From: Agrilactobacillus fermenti
GTDB taxonomy: Bacteria > Bacillota > Bacilli > Lactobacillales > Lactobacillaceae
DNA: 64,000 nucleotides
NCBI RefSeq assembly: GCF_021030645.1
Contig: NZ_JACGCJ010000008.1
Coordinates: 30,946 to 94,945 of the forward strand
Direction: 5' to 3'
Both the position numbers and the translations under genes were made by a program. The notes beneath the pieces are model-generated. The model searched no databases and had not been told where the DNA came from. It saw nothing but the letters and a program-made list of their open reading frames with translations. Positions 20,152 through 29,211 of this stretch are shown piece by piece; positions within the stretch are counted from its first letter, which is position 1; each line of letters opens with the position of its first letter.

Positions 20152-21684
20152 ATGAAAAGAGCTTTACTAAGTGTTTCTGATAAAACTGGTCTGGTTGATT
20201 TTGCCAAAGCCCTCGTTGCTTTAGATTATGAATTGATTTCCACTGGCGGAACTTTACGTATCTTGAGTGATGCTGGCGTTCCCGCCATTAATATTGAAGC
20301 AGTGACCCATTTTCCAGAGATGTTAGATGGTCGGGTTAAAACATTACATCCAGCGGTTCATGGTGGCCTACTAGCTAAACGTGACAACCCAGAACACATG
20401 CAGATGTTAGCTGAACAAGGCATTCAACCGATTGATCTTGTCTGTGTAAATCTCTATCCATTTAAAGAAACCATTCAAAAACCAGAGGTCACTCAAGCTC
20501 AAGCCATTGAGAATATTGATATTGGCGGGCCATCGATGTTACGCTCAGCTGCCAAGAATTTTGCAGCGGTCGTACCCGTGGTCGATCCACAAGATTATGA
20601 GGCGGTCATCACTGCTTTACGCGAAGATAGTTTATCCGCTGCTTTTCGGCAGCAATTAGCTGCCAAGGTATTTCGACACACAGCAGCTTATGATGCCTTG
20701 ATTGCAGCCTACTTTACTACTGACCCTGAACCAGAAACATTGACATTGACCTATAATAAGCAGCAGAGTATGCGCTATGGCGAAAATAGTCATCAAAAAG
20801 CGGCGTTTTATGCGGATCCAATGGCCCCAGCGTATTCGATGGTGCACGCAAAACAATTACACGGCAAGGCGCTTTCTTACAATAATTTACGTGATGCGAA
20901 CGCTGCTTTGCAGATCATCGCTGAATTTACAGAACGGCCAGCAGTGGTTGCGTTGAAACATATGAATCCTTGCGGGATCGGTGAAGCTGACAATTTGGAA
21001 TCAGCTTGGGATAAAGCTTATGAATCTGATCCAATTTCTATTTTTGGCGGGATCATCGCTTTGAACCGAGAAGTAGATGCGCAAACAGCGGCTAAAATGC
21101 ACGAACTCTTTTTAGAGATCATTATTGCCCCAAGCTATACTGATGAAGCTTTTGCCATTTTAGCGAAGAAAAAGAATTTGCGCTTACTGACGGTAGACTT
21201 TAGCCAACCAAAAGCTGCTGCTGATCGCGAAATCACAGGGATCATGGGTGGTATTCTGGTGCAGGAAGGCGATCAAACTCATGAAACGATTGATCAATTT
21301 ACAGTTGTCAGCAAGAAGCAGCCGACAGAAGCCCAAATGAAAGCTTTGCAATTTGGTCAAACCGTTGTCAAACATGTGAAGAGCAATGCCATCGTTGTTA
21401 CCACGGCAGACCAAACGTTGGGTGTCGGCGCTGGACAACAAAATCGGATCGACTCTGTAAAAATTGCCATTGAAAAAGCGCAAACCAAACCAGCTTTCAA
21501 AGATGCCATCTTAGCTTCGGACGCATTTTTCCCGATGGACGATAGTGTCGCTTATGCTGCTGCCCATGGGATCACAGCTATCGTGGAGCCTGGTGGTAGT
21601 ATCAAAGATAAAGATTCTATCAAAAAAGCTGATGAATTAGGTGTGGCCTTGGTATTTACTGGCGTGCGCCATTTCAAACATTAA
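20152..21684 (+). CDS. purH: Bifunctional AICAR formyltransferase / IMP cyclohydrolase PurH
   Basis: 510 residues. N-terminal cyclohydrolase (residues ~1-195; [33 protein letters not shown]) and C-terminal formyltransferase ([38 protein letters not shown]). Completes IMP. AAGGAG is 12 nt before the ATG. Confidence 0.96.
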   Translation: MKRALLSVSDKTGLVDFAKALVALDYELISTGGTLRILSDAGVPAINIEAVTHFPEMLDGRVKTLHPAVHGGLLAKRDNPEHMQMLAEQGIQPIDLVCVNLYPFKETIQKPEVTQAQAIENIDIGGPSMLRSAAKNFAAVVPVVDPQDYEAVITALREDSLSAAFRQQLAAKVFRHTAAYDALIAAYFTTDPEPETLTLTYNKQQSMRYGENSHQKAAFYADPMAPAYSMVHAKQLHGKALSYNNLRDANAALQIIAEFTERPAVVALKHMNPCGIGEADNLESAWDKAYESDPISIFGGIIALNREVDAQTAAKMHELFLEIIIAPSYTDEAFAILAKKKNLRLLTVDFSQPKAAADREITGIMGGILVQEGDQTHETIDQFTVVSKKQPTEAQMKALQFGQTVVKHVKSNAIVVTTADQTLGVGAGQQNRIDSVKIAIEKAQTKPAFKDAILASDAFFPMDDSVAYAAAHGITAIVEPGGSIKDKDSIKKADELGVALVFTGVRHFKH

Positions 21685-21697
21685 TTAGGAGGCCCTC

Positions 21698-22963
21698 ATG
21701 GCAAAAGTCTTAGTTATTGGTGCCGGTGGTCGTGAACATGCAATTTGTCAGCAGTTTCTCAAAAGTAAACAGGTGACGGATGTTTACTGTGCCCCTGGTA
21801 ATCCTGGTATGCTCCATGATGGTATCCAAACGGTTGCCATTGATGAAATGGATTTCCCTGGGTTGATCCAGTTTGCCCAACACCAAGCAATCGATCTCAC
21901 ATTTGTTGGGCCCGAAGTACCTTTAAGTGCCGGAATCGTGGATGCCTTTCAAGCTCAACGGTTACCTATCTTTGGACCTACACAAGCGGCAGCTCAATTA
22001 GAAAGTTCCAAATCCTTTGCCAAAGCATTTATGCGTAAATACCATATTCCAACAGCAGATTATGCTGTCTTTACGGATTTAGATGCCGCCTTAACTTATT
22101 GCCGCAAGCAAACTTTTCCTTTGGTAATCAAAGTAGATGGTTTAGCGGCTGGTAAAGGTGTGACGATTGCGGACACATTTATGGCTGCTCGAGATTTATT
22201 GACAGCTTTATATCAAGCGGATGCCCAACAGCAAGTTGTTATTGAAAGTTACTTAATTGGTCAAGAATTCTCATTTATGTGTTTTGTGCATGATGATAAT
22301 CTTGTGCCGCTACCGCTGTCACAAGATCATAAACGGCTATTGGACGGGGATAAAGGGCCAAATACAGGTGGCATGGGGGCTTATAGTCCTTTACCGCAGA
22401 TGCCGGACGATTTAAGTGAACGTGCCTTAAATGAAGTGATTCGGCCAACAATTGCCGGCATGAAAGCTGAAGGTCAGCCGATCACTGGAACGATTTATGC
22501 CGGGTTAATGTTGACGACGACCGGGATCAAAGTGATTGAATATAATATGCGTTTGGGTGATCCTGAGACTCAAGTGCTGTTACCCCAGTTAAAAAGTGAC
22601 TTTTATATTTTGATCCATGAACTATTAGCAGGACATCAACCGGTTATTCAATGGACAGCAGCAGGTTATACGCTAGGCGTTGTGGTAGCAGCTTCAGGAT
22701 ATCCTAAAAAGCCGATGGCGGCTATTCCGCTGCCAAAGTTAACAGACCTGCCTGCGGACATCACCGTGACCTATGCTGGCGTACAAGCACAGAATGGTCA
22801 ATTAGTCAGTCATGGTGGTCGCGTGCTGATGTTTACGACGACCCAAAAAGACATTCAAACCTGCCGGCAACATTTATATGCAAGTTTGAAAGAAAAAATT
22901 AAAGCACCCTTCATTTATCGTAACGATATTGGTGCCAAAGCTTTAACATCAATAAGTGAATAG
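21698..22963 (+). CDS. purD: GAR synthetase PurD
   Basis: 421 residues, ATP-grasp. VIGAGGREHAI start, ESSKSFAKAFM, VIKVDGLAAGKGVTIAD ATP-binding loop, DGDKGPNTGGMGAYSP and EYNMRLGDPETQVLLP. Last gene of the operon; a structured repeat and then a terminator follow. purB and the IMP-to-AMP/GMP genes are not in the window. Confidence 0.96.
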   Translation: MAKVLVIGAGGREHAICQQFLKSKQVTDVYCAPGNPGMLHDGIQTVAIDEMDFPGLIQFAQHQAIDLTFVGPEVPLSAGIVDAFQAQRLPIFGPTQAAAQLESSKSFAKAFMRKYHIPTADYAVFTDLDAALTYCRKQTFPLVIKVDGLAAGKGVTIADTFMAARDLLTALYQADAQQQVVIESYLIGQEFSFMCFVHDDNLVPLPLSQDHKRLLDGDKGPNTGGMGAYSPLPQMPDDLSERALNEVIRPTIAGMKAEGQPITGTIYAGLMLTTTGIKVIEYNMRLGDPETQVLLPQLKSDFYILIHELLAGHQPVIQWTAAGYTLGVVVAASGYPKKPMAAIPLPKLTDLPADITVTYAGVQAQNGQLVSHGGRVLMFTTTQKDIQTCRQHLYASLKEKIKAPFIYRNDIGAKALTSISE

Positions 22964-22975
22964 TCAAAAAGAGTA

Positions 22976-23088
22976 TAACAAAAGGCGTTCAGCACCTGAA
23001 TACTGACAAAAATTGCGAAAAATGATGGGCTTTCCATTTGAGTCATTCATTGTTAGGTGAGGGTGTTGCTTTTTAGAACACGTTTAAA
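22976..23088 (-). repeat. Structured intergenic repeat, subfamily A (copy 1)
   Basis: Begins about 13 nt after the purD stop. In minus orientation it reads head CGTGTTC, arm 5' (T)AAAAAGC, CACCTAAC, inner AAATGG / TCATTT hairpin, then GTCAGTATTC and arm 3' GCCTTTTG. Most diverged of the A copies (imperfect outer arm). Lies inside the purD 3' untranslated region, before the operon terminator. Confidence 0.75.
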
Positions 23089-23111
23089 ATTTAATTGTTC
23101 ACGAACAAATA

Positions 23112-23154
23112 GTGGCTGAAAACAAAACGTTAGTTTTGTCCCAGCCACATTTTT
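23112..23154 (+). terminator. pur operon terminator
   Basis: GTGGCTG / CAGCCAC outer stem, inner ACAAAAC-gtta-GTTTTGT stem, then ATTTTT. Confidence 0.85.
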
Positions 23155-23219
23155 GAGTTATGAACGATTTTCCTAAATGTACACCAAAAACAATATCCTT
23201 ATCTCACTCCGTCGGTAGA

Positions 23220-23354
23220 TTAAAAAACAAACATCTGATTTAAGATCTTGCCCATTTCTGCTGGTGATTCTGGGCAATCTTGGATTAGCCATTGAATCAT
23301 AGTCGAAACTACAGCACCAGCCATAAAACTGGCGAAGTAGGTATTTCGCCAAAC
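23220..23354 (-). pseudogene. C-terminal remnant of a TetR-family regulator
   Basis: Leftward residues from about RVWRNTYFASFMAGA to the stop match the usual TetR/DhaS-type C-terminal helix pair (YFASFxAGAxVSxxxxWL...ESPxEM). The DNA-binding domain and most of the core are missing: upstream (higher coordinates) the sequence turns directly into the rightward antitoxin remnant. No start or binding site. A decayed fragment. Confidence 0.6.
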
Positions 23355-23698
23355 CCGTTTCAGAATTGAGAAATTACAACAAAATCTTGAGCGAAGTAAC
23401 ACCAAATAATCCAGTTTTCCTTACAAAAAATGGTCATAGTAAGTATGCCGTTGTAGATATAGAGACATATGATCGATTCACTGCTGCACTTAAGCTTCTG
23501 GAAGATGTGAAAGAAGCTAAGAAAGGCCCATTTGAGGACTTTGATAAGGCGATGGACGAAATAATGAAGGAAACATACAAGTTAATGGCTTATCAGGTCG
23601 ATCACGAACATCAAACAATCACCTTGTTTGGTTTGTACAGTAATCATCAAGACATCATGAAACATCTTTTTAAAGGCTTTCCACCCACAACAAATTAA
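23351..23698 (+). pseudogene. Phd/YefM-type antitoxin remnant fused to a possible toxin tail
   Basis: The frame reads PVSELRNYNKILSEV... then PVFLTKNGHSKYAVVDIETYDRF, the N-terminal DNA-binding part of Phd/YefM antitoxins. It runs without a start codon into the TetR remnant on its left; the first usable codon is TTG 23366, after VSE, with no ribosome binding site, so the native start appears lost. After about 75 antitoxin-like residues the last ~40 (YKLMAYQVDHEHQTITLFGL onward) look more like the C-terminal strand region of a RelE/ParE-type toxin than an antitoxin tail, suggesting an in-frame deletion that joined the two genes. The toxin assignment is inference. Confidence 0.55.
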
Positions 23699-23790
23699 TC
23701 CTTTTCTTATGCATCCCTGACATTGGCTTTATTTTGATATAAAATGACCGCAGAAGATGTTTCTTTGAAATAGGTTAAATGACACATATT

Positions 23791-23826
23791 AAAAAGCATC
23801 CAGAGATCAACTTTGGATGCTTTTTT
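23791..23826. terminator. Bidirectional terminator
   Basis: AAAAAGCATCCA / TGGATGCTTTTTT with an 11-nt loop, located between the antitoxin remnant and the end of the leftward gene at 23843. Confidence 0.88.
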
Positions 23827-23842
23827 AAAATTTTGATCAACT

Positions 23843-24211
23843 TTATTGTTCCTGAATAGCTTGCAATCGATCTAACAGAGATTGAATATCTTGTTTGCTA
23901 AAGTTACCTTGCTTTAATTCTGCTGCTGATAATAGGTTGAGCTGCTGGGCGTACCAAAGACCTAATTTTAAAAAGTTTTCCTCACTTATGGCGTAACGTA
24001 CCCGAAAGAGTTTTTCGATACTGACTTGATACTGATGTTGCGCTAATGATTTTTGCAAAGTTTCTTGATAGGTTAAATGATCATCTTGTTGCCCGGGAAA
24101 TACAATTTCGGTTTCTGAATTGCCACCCTTACCAGCTGTTAAAATATAACCCAGGCCTTGGGCAAAAGCTTTGATCTGACGTAAAATGGGATCATCTTCA
24201 TAAATTGGCAT
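23843..24211 (-). CDS. Small hypothetical protein (possibly DUF6483)
   Basis: 122 residues from ATG 24211 (MPIYEDDPILRQIK), chosen because GGAGG lies 8 nt upstream; the longer frame would start inside that region. The opening ILRQIKAFAQGLGYIL followed by a Gly-rich KGGNSETEIVF resembles small lactobacillar DUF6483 proteins as I remember them. No signal peptide or membrane helix; mostly helical C-terminal half with many Gln and Leu. Function unknown. Confidence 0.6.
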   Translation of the reverse strand: MPIYEDDPILRQIKAFAQGLGYILTAGKGGNSETEIVFPGQQDDHLTYQETLQKSLAQHQYQVSIEKLFRVRYAISEENFLKLGLWYAQQLNLLSAAELKQGNFSKQDIQSLLDRLQAIQEQ

Positions 24212-24499
24212 AGTTAGATCCTCCATTTTAATGTTAACTTACTGAAAGTGTAAATTACATCCTTGAAAAAGGTTTAAATTGTTTATTATTTTTTTACATA
24301 TTAACACCAATAATATTTAAAGGCGAATTTAAACGGACAAATAAGCTGATTTGACTTATTTATATAGTTTGTTACCATAAAACCTATTTAATTTTAAACT
24401 TAGGGTGTGAATTATTTATATTTTGACAACAATAATAGTAAGATAATTATGAATGGATGTATGTCAACAGGAACAACTTAGATAAGTGGTGGAGGTTAT
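24212..24499. other. AT-rich spacer between divergent genes
   Basis: Contains the promoters of the genes at 24211 (leftward) and 24500 (rightward). TTGACA at 24423-24428 is a good -35; the best -10 at 17-nt spacing is ATTATG (24446-24451). No leader RNA fold was recognised. Confidence 0.4.
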
Positions 24500-26110
24500 A
24501 TGGATAACAGTAAAAATAAGATAGGTTTGTTTCAACTGGTCATGTTAGGTTTAGGCTCATTAATTGGCTCAGGGTGGCTCTTTGGATCCTGGGAAGCATC
24601 AGCTGTTGCCGGGCCAGCCGCGATTATTTCTTGGGTGATCGGGGCGGCCGTCATCGGTGTAATTGCTTATAATTACATTGAATTAGGCACAATGTTTCCC
24701 GAGTCTGGGGGCATGAGTCGCTTTGCACAATACACACATGGGTCGCTGCTTGGCTTCATTGCGGCTTGGGCCAATTGGGTGTCATTGATCACTTTGATCC
24801 CCATCGAAGCTGTGGCTGCCGTACAATACATGAGCTCCTGGCCTTGGTCTTGGGCAAAATTTACTCATGCTTTTTTAGCAAACGGCACGATCACTAATGC
24901 TGGTTTGTTGGTCGTTTTTGGTTTTATCATCGTATTTACATTATTAAATTACTGGTCAGTTTCATTATTAACGCGGTTTACCAGCTTTATTTCAGTTTTC
25001 AAAATCGGTGTGCCGCTATTAACGATTATCATGTTAACGATTGCTAGCTTTCATCCTAGTAATTATGGGAGCTCGATCCATGCTTTTATGCCATTTGGCT
25101 CAGCACCAATTTTTGCGGCCACTTCGGTATCAGGGATCATCTTTTCATTTAATGCCTTTCAAACGGTGATCAATATGGGTAATGAAATTAAAAATCCCCA
25201 GAAAAATATTGGCCGGGGCATCGTGATTTCTTTAACCATCAGTGCAATTTTATATATTCTCTTACAAAGTACTTTTGTGACGGCCTTGAAGCCAAGCATG
25301 TTGGCGCATGGTTGGAATCACATCAACTTCAATTCACCGTTTGCGGATCTGGCTATTTTGCTAGGGATTCATTGGTTGTCAGTCCTACTTTACATGGATG
25401 CCTTCGTTTCACCATTCGGGACAGGGGTCTCTTTTGTAGCGTCAACAGCTCGGGCATTATTCGCCATGGAGGAAAATAACCATATTCCGCATTTTGTGGG
25501 CAAGGTCAACGAAAAATATGGCACCCCTCGCGTAGCAATGTTGGTTAATGCTATCTTAAGTATGGCGATGGTTTCCGTGTTCCGGTCATGGGGGACGTTA
25601 GCAGCGGTTATTTCCACGTCGACCTTGATTGCTTATTTGACCGGACCCACGACAGTGGTTTCTTTGCGGAAGATGGCGCCAAAATTCAAGCGGCCGATTA
25701 AGTCGGAACATTTGAGTTTTATGGCACCATTGGCATTTGTGTTGGCATCGTTAGCAACTTACTGGGCAAAATGGCCAACGACTATTGAAGTCATTTTAGT
25801 CATTTTCTTAGGGTTTCCGTTCTATCTATACTTTGAATGGCGCACCGGCTGGGCCCACACTTGGGAGCAAATCAAAGGGAGTGCTTGGTTACTGATTTAC
25901 CTAGTCTTTATTTCCATCGTTTCTTGGATCGGTAGTAAGGAATTTAATGGCTTGAACTGGATCCATTATCCGTGGGATTTTGTGGTCATTATTATCGGCG
26001 CCCTGCTCTTTTATGCTTGGGGGATTCGCAGCTATTGGAATTCTCAATATTTTGATCAAGCTAAGGTGCTGAATCAAACGGTTAAAATGAAAGCCGACTC
26101 GAAAGAGTGA
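24500..26110 (+). CDS. APC-family amino-acid permease
   Basis: 536 residues with about twelve to fourteen membrane helices. GLGSLIGSGWLFGSWEAS at residues ~17-34 is the substrate-binding unwound helix 1 of APC transporters; ELGTMFPESGGMSRFAQYTHG follows. The sequence recalls the YveA (aspartate/acidic amino acid proton symporter) group, but the substrate cannot be fixed. GGAGG is 6 nt before the ATG. Single-gene unit; no terminator is seen directly after it. Confidence 0.85.
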   Translation: MDNSKNKIGLFQLVMLGLGSLIGSGWLFGSWEASAVAGPAAIISWVIGAAVIGVIAYNYIELGTMFPESGGMSRFAQYTHGSLLGFIAAWANWVSLITLIPIEAVAAVQYMSSWPWSWAKFTHAFLANGTITNAGLLVVFGFIIVFTLLNYWSVSLLTRFTSFISVFKIGVPLLTIIMLTIASFHPSNYGSSIHAFMPFGSAPIFAATSVSGIIFSFNAFQTVINMGNEIKNPQKNIGRGIVISLTISAILYILLQSTFVTALKPSMLAHGWNHINFNSPFADLAILLGIHWLSVLLYMDAFVSPFGTGVSFVASTARALFAMEENNHIPHFVGKVNEKYGTPRVAMLVNAILSMAMVSVFRSWGTLAAVISTSTLIAYLTGPTTVVSLRKMAPKFKRPIKSEHLSFMAPLAFVLASLATYWAKWPTTIEVILVIFLGFPFYLYFEWRTGWAHTWEQIKGSAWLLIYLVFISIVSWIGSKEFNGLNWIHYPWDFVVIIIGALLFYAWGIRSYWNSQYFDQAKVLNQTVKMKADSKE

Positions 26111-26136
26111 CAAACGTGCACCAAAAATATTTAGCG

Positions 26137-26176
26137 CACGTACCAGAATCACAATAAATGGTGGGTTTTATTTAAA
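26137..26176 (-). repeat. Fragment of the subfamily A structured repeat
   Basis: GAATCACAATAAATGGTGGG matches the centre of the copy at 29367-29485 (GAGTCACGATAAATGGTGGG, 17 of 20). Head and tail are not preserved. It sits between the permease stop and the phosphatase start. Confidence 0.5.
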
Positions 26177-26194
26177 TTTAGGGAGTTGAAGGTC

Positions 26195-26941
26195 ATGACA
26201 GTAACCTTAACGAATTTTCGAACTTTAGGGCATTATCCCACAATAGCTGGTGGTGAAATCAAACCTGGTCTTTTGTATCGTAGTGGTCAGTTGGTTGATC
26301 TTACAGCAGAACAGACATCTTATTTAGCTGATACGTTGAACATCAAACGCGTCGTGGATTTTCGTAGTGCCGATGAGCGGCAGCAACAGCCAGAGCAAGT
26401 TTGGCAAACGGCTGATTATCAGGTGATCGATATTTTAGCCGATGCGACGGCTAACAATGCCAGTTTGGGCGAAATGTTGACGCAGGAAGGCCACGTTCGC
26501 CAAGGCATGTTAGAAACGTATGAACAGATGGTCGTCAGTGATTCAGCAAAACGGGGATATCATCAGTTCTTGACGGCATTAGTAACCGATGTGAAGCCGA
26601 CTGTTTTTCATTGCTTTGCCGGTAAAGACCGTACCGGGGTGGCGGCTGCCTTGATTTTAAAAATTGCAGGGGTCAGTGACCAAGTCATTTTTGCGGACTA
26701 TCTTAAAACAAATATGGCTCGTCAAGCGGCCAATCAGGAAATCATAGCGACTTATGGCAAAGATATGACACCAGCGCAAAAAGAAGCTTTAGGACAAGCC
26801 TTATTGGTTGATCAAGCTTATTTAAAGCATTATTTTACTGTGATCGATCAGAATTATGGTGATTTTGACCATTATCTGCAAGAGGCACTAGCTTTGACAC
26901 CAGATTTTGTGACCGAATTTAAGCACACTTTTGTTAAATAA
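26195..26941 (+). CDS. Tyrosine/dual-specificity protein phosphatase
   Basis: 248 residues from ATG 26195 (GGGAG 9 nt upstream; a TTG at 26186 is less well placed). N-terminal NFRTLG...GLLYRSGQL and VVDFRSADER blocks and the cysteine signature HCFAGKDRTGVAAAL (CX5R loop) place it in the family of bacterial tyrosine phosphatases such as Listeria LipA/LO28-type enzymes. Cytoplasmic; no signal peptide. Physiological substrate unknown; phosphoinositide phosphatase activity is known for some relatives. Confidence 0.88.
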   Translation: MTVTLTNFRTLGHYPTIAGGEIKPGLLYRSGQLVDLTAEQTSYLADTLNIKRVVDFRSADERQQQPEQVWQTADYQVIDILADATANNASLGEMLTQEGHVRQGMLETYEQMVVSDSAKRGYHQFLTALVTDVKPTVFHCFAGKDRTGVAAALILKIAGVSDQVIFADYLKTNMARQAANQEIIATYGKDMTPAQKEALGQALLVDQAYLKHYFTVIDQNYGDFDHYLQEALALTPDFVTEFKHTFVK

Positions 26942-26985
26942 AAAATGGGCGCATGGCATGAGATGTTCAGCGGTTGAACGCTAAT

Positions 26986-27034
26986 AAATACCCCTAGAGA
27001 TTAGACTTCTAGATCTAATTTCTGGGGGTATTTT
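26986..27034 (+). terminator. Terminator after the phosphatase gene
   Basis: Long hairpin AATACCCC..AGATTAGA with TCTAATTTCTGGGGGTATT, followed by TTTTG. Confidence 0.8.
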
Positions 27035-27053
27035 GTCCCACACTTTATTCGAA

Positions 27054-27167
27054 ACGCGTTCGTAAAGCTAACTTTGTCACCTAACCCTAATTGTTTGCTG
27101 AAGCTAGCACTTCATCGGCACAATTGGTGTTAGTGCTCCAAAGCTAACCAGCTTTACTCACGCTCTA
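27054..27167 (+). repeat. Structured intergenic repeat, subfamily B
   Basis: Head ACGCGTTC, outer arm GTAAAGCT / AGCTTTAC-like, inner continuation CTTTG / CAAAG, middle helix CACCTAAC / GTTAGTG, apical AATTGT..TGAAGC / CTTCA..ACAATT, tail CACGCTCTA. Compared with the B copies at 48.2 and 48.4 kb the apical pair AATTAT/ATAATT has become AATTGT/ACAATT, a compensatory change. Directly joined to a subfamily C unit. Confidence 0.85.
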
Positions 27168-27282
27168 AACGCGCTCAAATCATCAGTTTTTTCACCCAAC
27201 GACGCCTTACTCGTGGGATACTGCACCCACAACGTAAGTCTAGGTTGGTGCTCAAAAACTACCCGATGATTTTCACGCTCTT
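27163..27282 (+). repeat. Structured intergenic repeat, subfamily C
   Basis: Same scaffold with other arms: AAATCATC / GATGATTT outer, AGTTTTT / AAAAACT second, CACCCAAC / GTTGGTG middle (T-A pair of A and B replaced by C-G) and CTTAC-GTGGG / CCCAC-GTAAG apical. The tail TCACGCTCTT abuts the fbp stop codon (27283-27285). Confidence 0.8.
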
Positions 27283-29211
27283 TCATTCGTCTGCTAAGAG
27301 TTCCATTAATTGTCTAACTTGTTTTTTCAATTCAGTGCCGATATCAGTTTCTGCAACGGTTTTGCGGGCTAATTCTTGTTCGACGACGCGTTTGGTAGAA
27401 ACGATGTCGGCTAGGTCAGCAATGGCTTTTTCTCTAGTAGTAAAGGGCTGGTGAGTGACCAGCTGTAAGCCATAGGAATTATAGAGTAGCGTGTAGCCGC
27501 CAATACCGGTAGTTTTTTGATATGCTTTAGAGAAGCCGCCATCGATCACCAGCATCTTACCGCCGGCTAAAATAGGGGATTGGCCCTTTTTAACTGGGGT
27601 ATGCCCATTAATGACATGTCCAGTTTTGGGATCGACCCCAAACTCAGCTAACATTTCTTCAATAAACCAAGGTTCGTGCCGGAGACTGTAATAGCTGTTC
27701 ATTTCTTCAACATGAGTGGCTTTGTCAGCAATGAAATAGCGTTCAAAGGTAGCCATCACGCGTTTGCCAAATAATGGTGATACAGGACCAGTCCAGAGGT
27801 ACCATAAGAGATCAGTGGCAAGATCATCTTGTTGGTCTGGATCAATATAGCTTTCTCGAAGATTACGTTCCAGTAGATCAAAGAGTGCTTTCCCTTTATA
27901 TAGCTTGCCATTTAAGGTCAAGCCTTCGAAGTTACCTTTCTTGTCCACAGGCACACAGCCATGAATTAAAAGATTGTTGTTATAGGTTAGATACATACTG
28001 CCTTTTTTCATAAAGAAGTCCATGTGTTTATGTAACTTCTCAGAGTTCTTGAAAGCAGCGGTCAATTGGTCGATGACTTCTTGTTCTTCTGGTAATAACT
28101 TGTAGGGATCATTAGGATCAACCGTTTGGAAACAGCCGTTGATCAGAGGATAAGTTTTGCCATCGATCGTAATGGTTTTACGGTCTTTAGAAATTTTATC
28201 GAGTAATTTTCGCTGCTGCATTTTAAATTCAGGGCGGCGGTCAATGACTGGTCCCTCCAATTTAAATTGAATGATCGCAATGGCTTGGTGAATTTTGGTA
28301 ATTTGTCTCAATTCTGCTTCAGAAGGTTGCTCGTTTGGTTGAGTTAATTTTGGTCGAAAACCGGGATTATCATCATAGTATTTTTCTGCTAATAATGAAA
28401 GATGGCGCAAGTTGATGCCATAGGAATCTTCTACAATCGATAAATTATCGTAGCGGGCACAGATACGCAGCAAATTAGCGACACAAAGCGAAGATCCTGC
28501 GGCTCCGCCTAGCCAGAGAATATCGTGATTACCCCATTGGAGGTCCACTGAATGATGCTGCATCAGACGATCCATGATCTTATCGGGCGCTGGTCCCCGA
28601 TCATAAATGTCACCAACAACATGTAAATGGTCCACAACTAGCCGCTGAATCGTGTGACATAAGCTGATAATGAAGTTATCAGCCGAATGCAGCTGAATAA
28701 TATCATCGGTAATTTGTGCATAATATTCATGTTTGTCAGCGGTATGGAAATCGCCGTAAAGTAACTCTTCGGTTATGTAGACAAATTCAGGCGCCAACGC
28801 TTTGCGGACTTTGGAACGGGTGTACTTGGTAGCACAATATTTAAGTAGTTTTAAAAGATCATCGAACGTATCCAAATACCACTGATGCAAATCTTCTGGG
28901 CAAGAGAATTGTTGTTTAACGATCGCTAGCCGTTCTGTAGGGTAATAAACTAAGAAGGCAAATACCTGTTGGGTTTTAGGTGTCATCTGTCCATTAAATA
29001 GTTCTTCGATTTTTAATTTAATATTCCCAGAAGCATTCCGCAGTACATGATCAAAAGCTGGAAATTCTCCATGAATATCACTCATGAAAGCTTCTGTGCT
29101 TTTTGGCAGATTTAAAATTGCCTTTAAATTAATGATTTCAGTTGTGATGGCATCTTTAGTTGGGTACTTTTCTCGTAAAAGTTCACGTTCTAATTCCTGA
29201 ATGACAAACAC
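27283..29211 (-). CDS. fbp: Fructose-1,6-bisphosphatase, class III
   Basis: 642 residues, the length of Firmicute class III Fbp, a manganese-dependent metallophosphoesterase of gluconeogenesis. Metal-binding motifs SDIHGEFPAFDHVL, GDIYDRGPAPDKI, WGNHDILWLGG and the later NGHTPVKKG are present. The 5' end is odd: GTG 29211 directly abuts the AAGAGG binding site, and the next in-frame Met is 42 residues in, inside the conserved region. An ATT codon at 29202 has ideal spacing (8 nt). Stop codon abuts a repeat. Confidence 0.93.
   Translation of the reverse strand: MFVIQELERELLREKYPTKDAITTEIINLKAILNLPKSTEAFMSDIHGEFPAFDHVLRNASGNIKLKIEELFNGQMTPKTQQVFAFLVYYPTERLAIVKQQFSCPEDLHQWYLDTFDDLLKLLKYCATKYTRSKVRKALAPEFVYITEELLYGDFHTADKHEYYAQITDDIIQLHSADNFIISLCHTIQRLVVDHLHVVGDIYDRGPAPDKIMDRLMQHHSVDLQWGNHDILWLGGAAGSSLCVANLLRICARYDNLSIVEDSYGINLRHLSLLAEKYYDDNPGFRPKLTQPNEQPSEAELRQITKIHQAIAIIQFKLEGPVIDRRPEFKMQQRKLLDKISKDRKTITIDGKTYPLINGCFQTVDPNDPYKLLPEEQEVIDQLTAAFKNSEKLHKHMDFFMKKGSMYLTYNNNLLIHGCVPVDKKGNFEGLTLNGKLYKGKALFDLLERNLRESYIDPDQQDDLATDLLWYLWTGPVSPLFGKRVMATFERYFIADKATHVEEMNSYYSLRHEPWFIEEMLAEFGVDPKTGHVINGHTPVKKGQSPILAGGKMLVIDGGFSKAYQKTTGIGGYTLLYNSYGLQLVTHQPFTTREKAIADLADIVSTKRVVEQELARKTVAETDIGTELKKQVRQLMELLADE

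Noticed and set aside
23366..23698. Intact 110-residue antitoxin gene
   Set aside because: No ribosome binding site, conserved residues continue upstream of the first possible start, and no toxin gene follows.
27245..27454. Rightward frame overlapping the fbp 3' end
   Set aside because: Antisense shadow of fbp and the C repeat without coding features.
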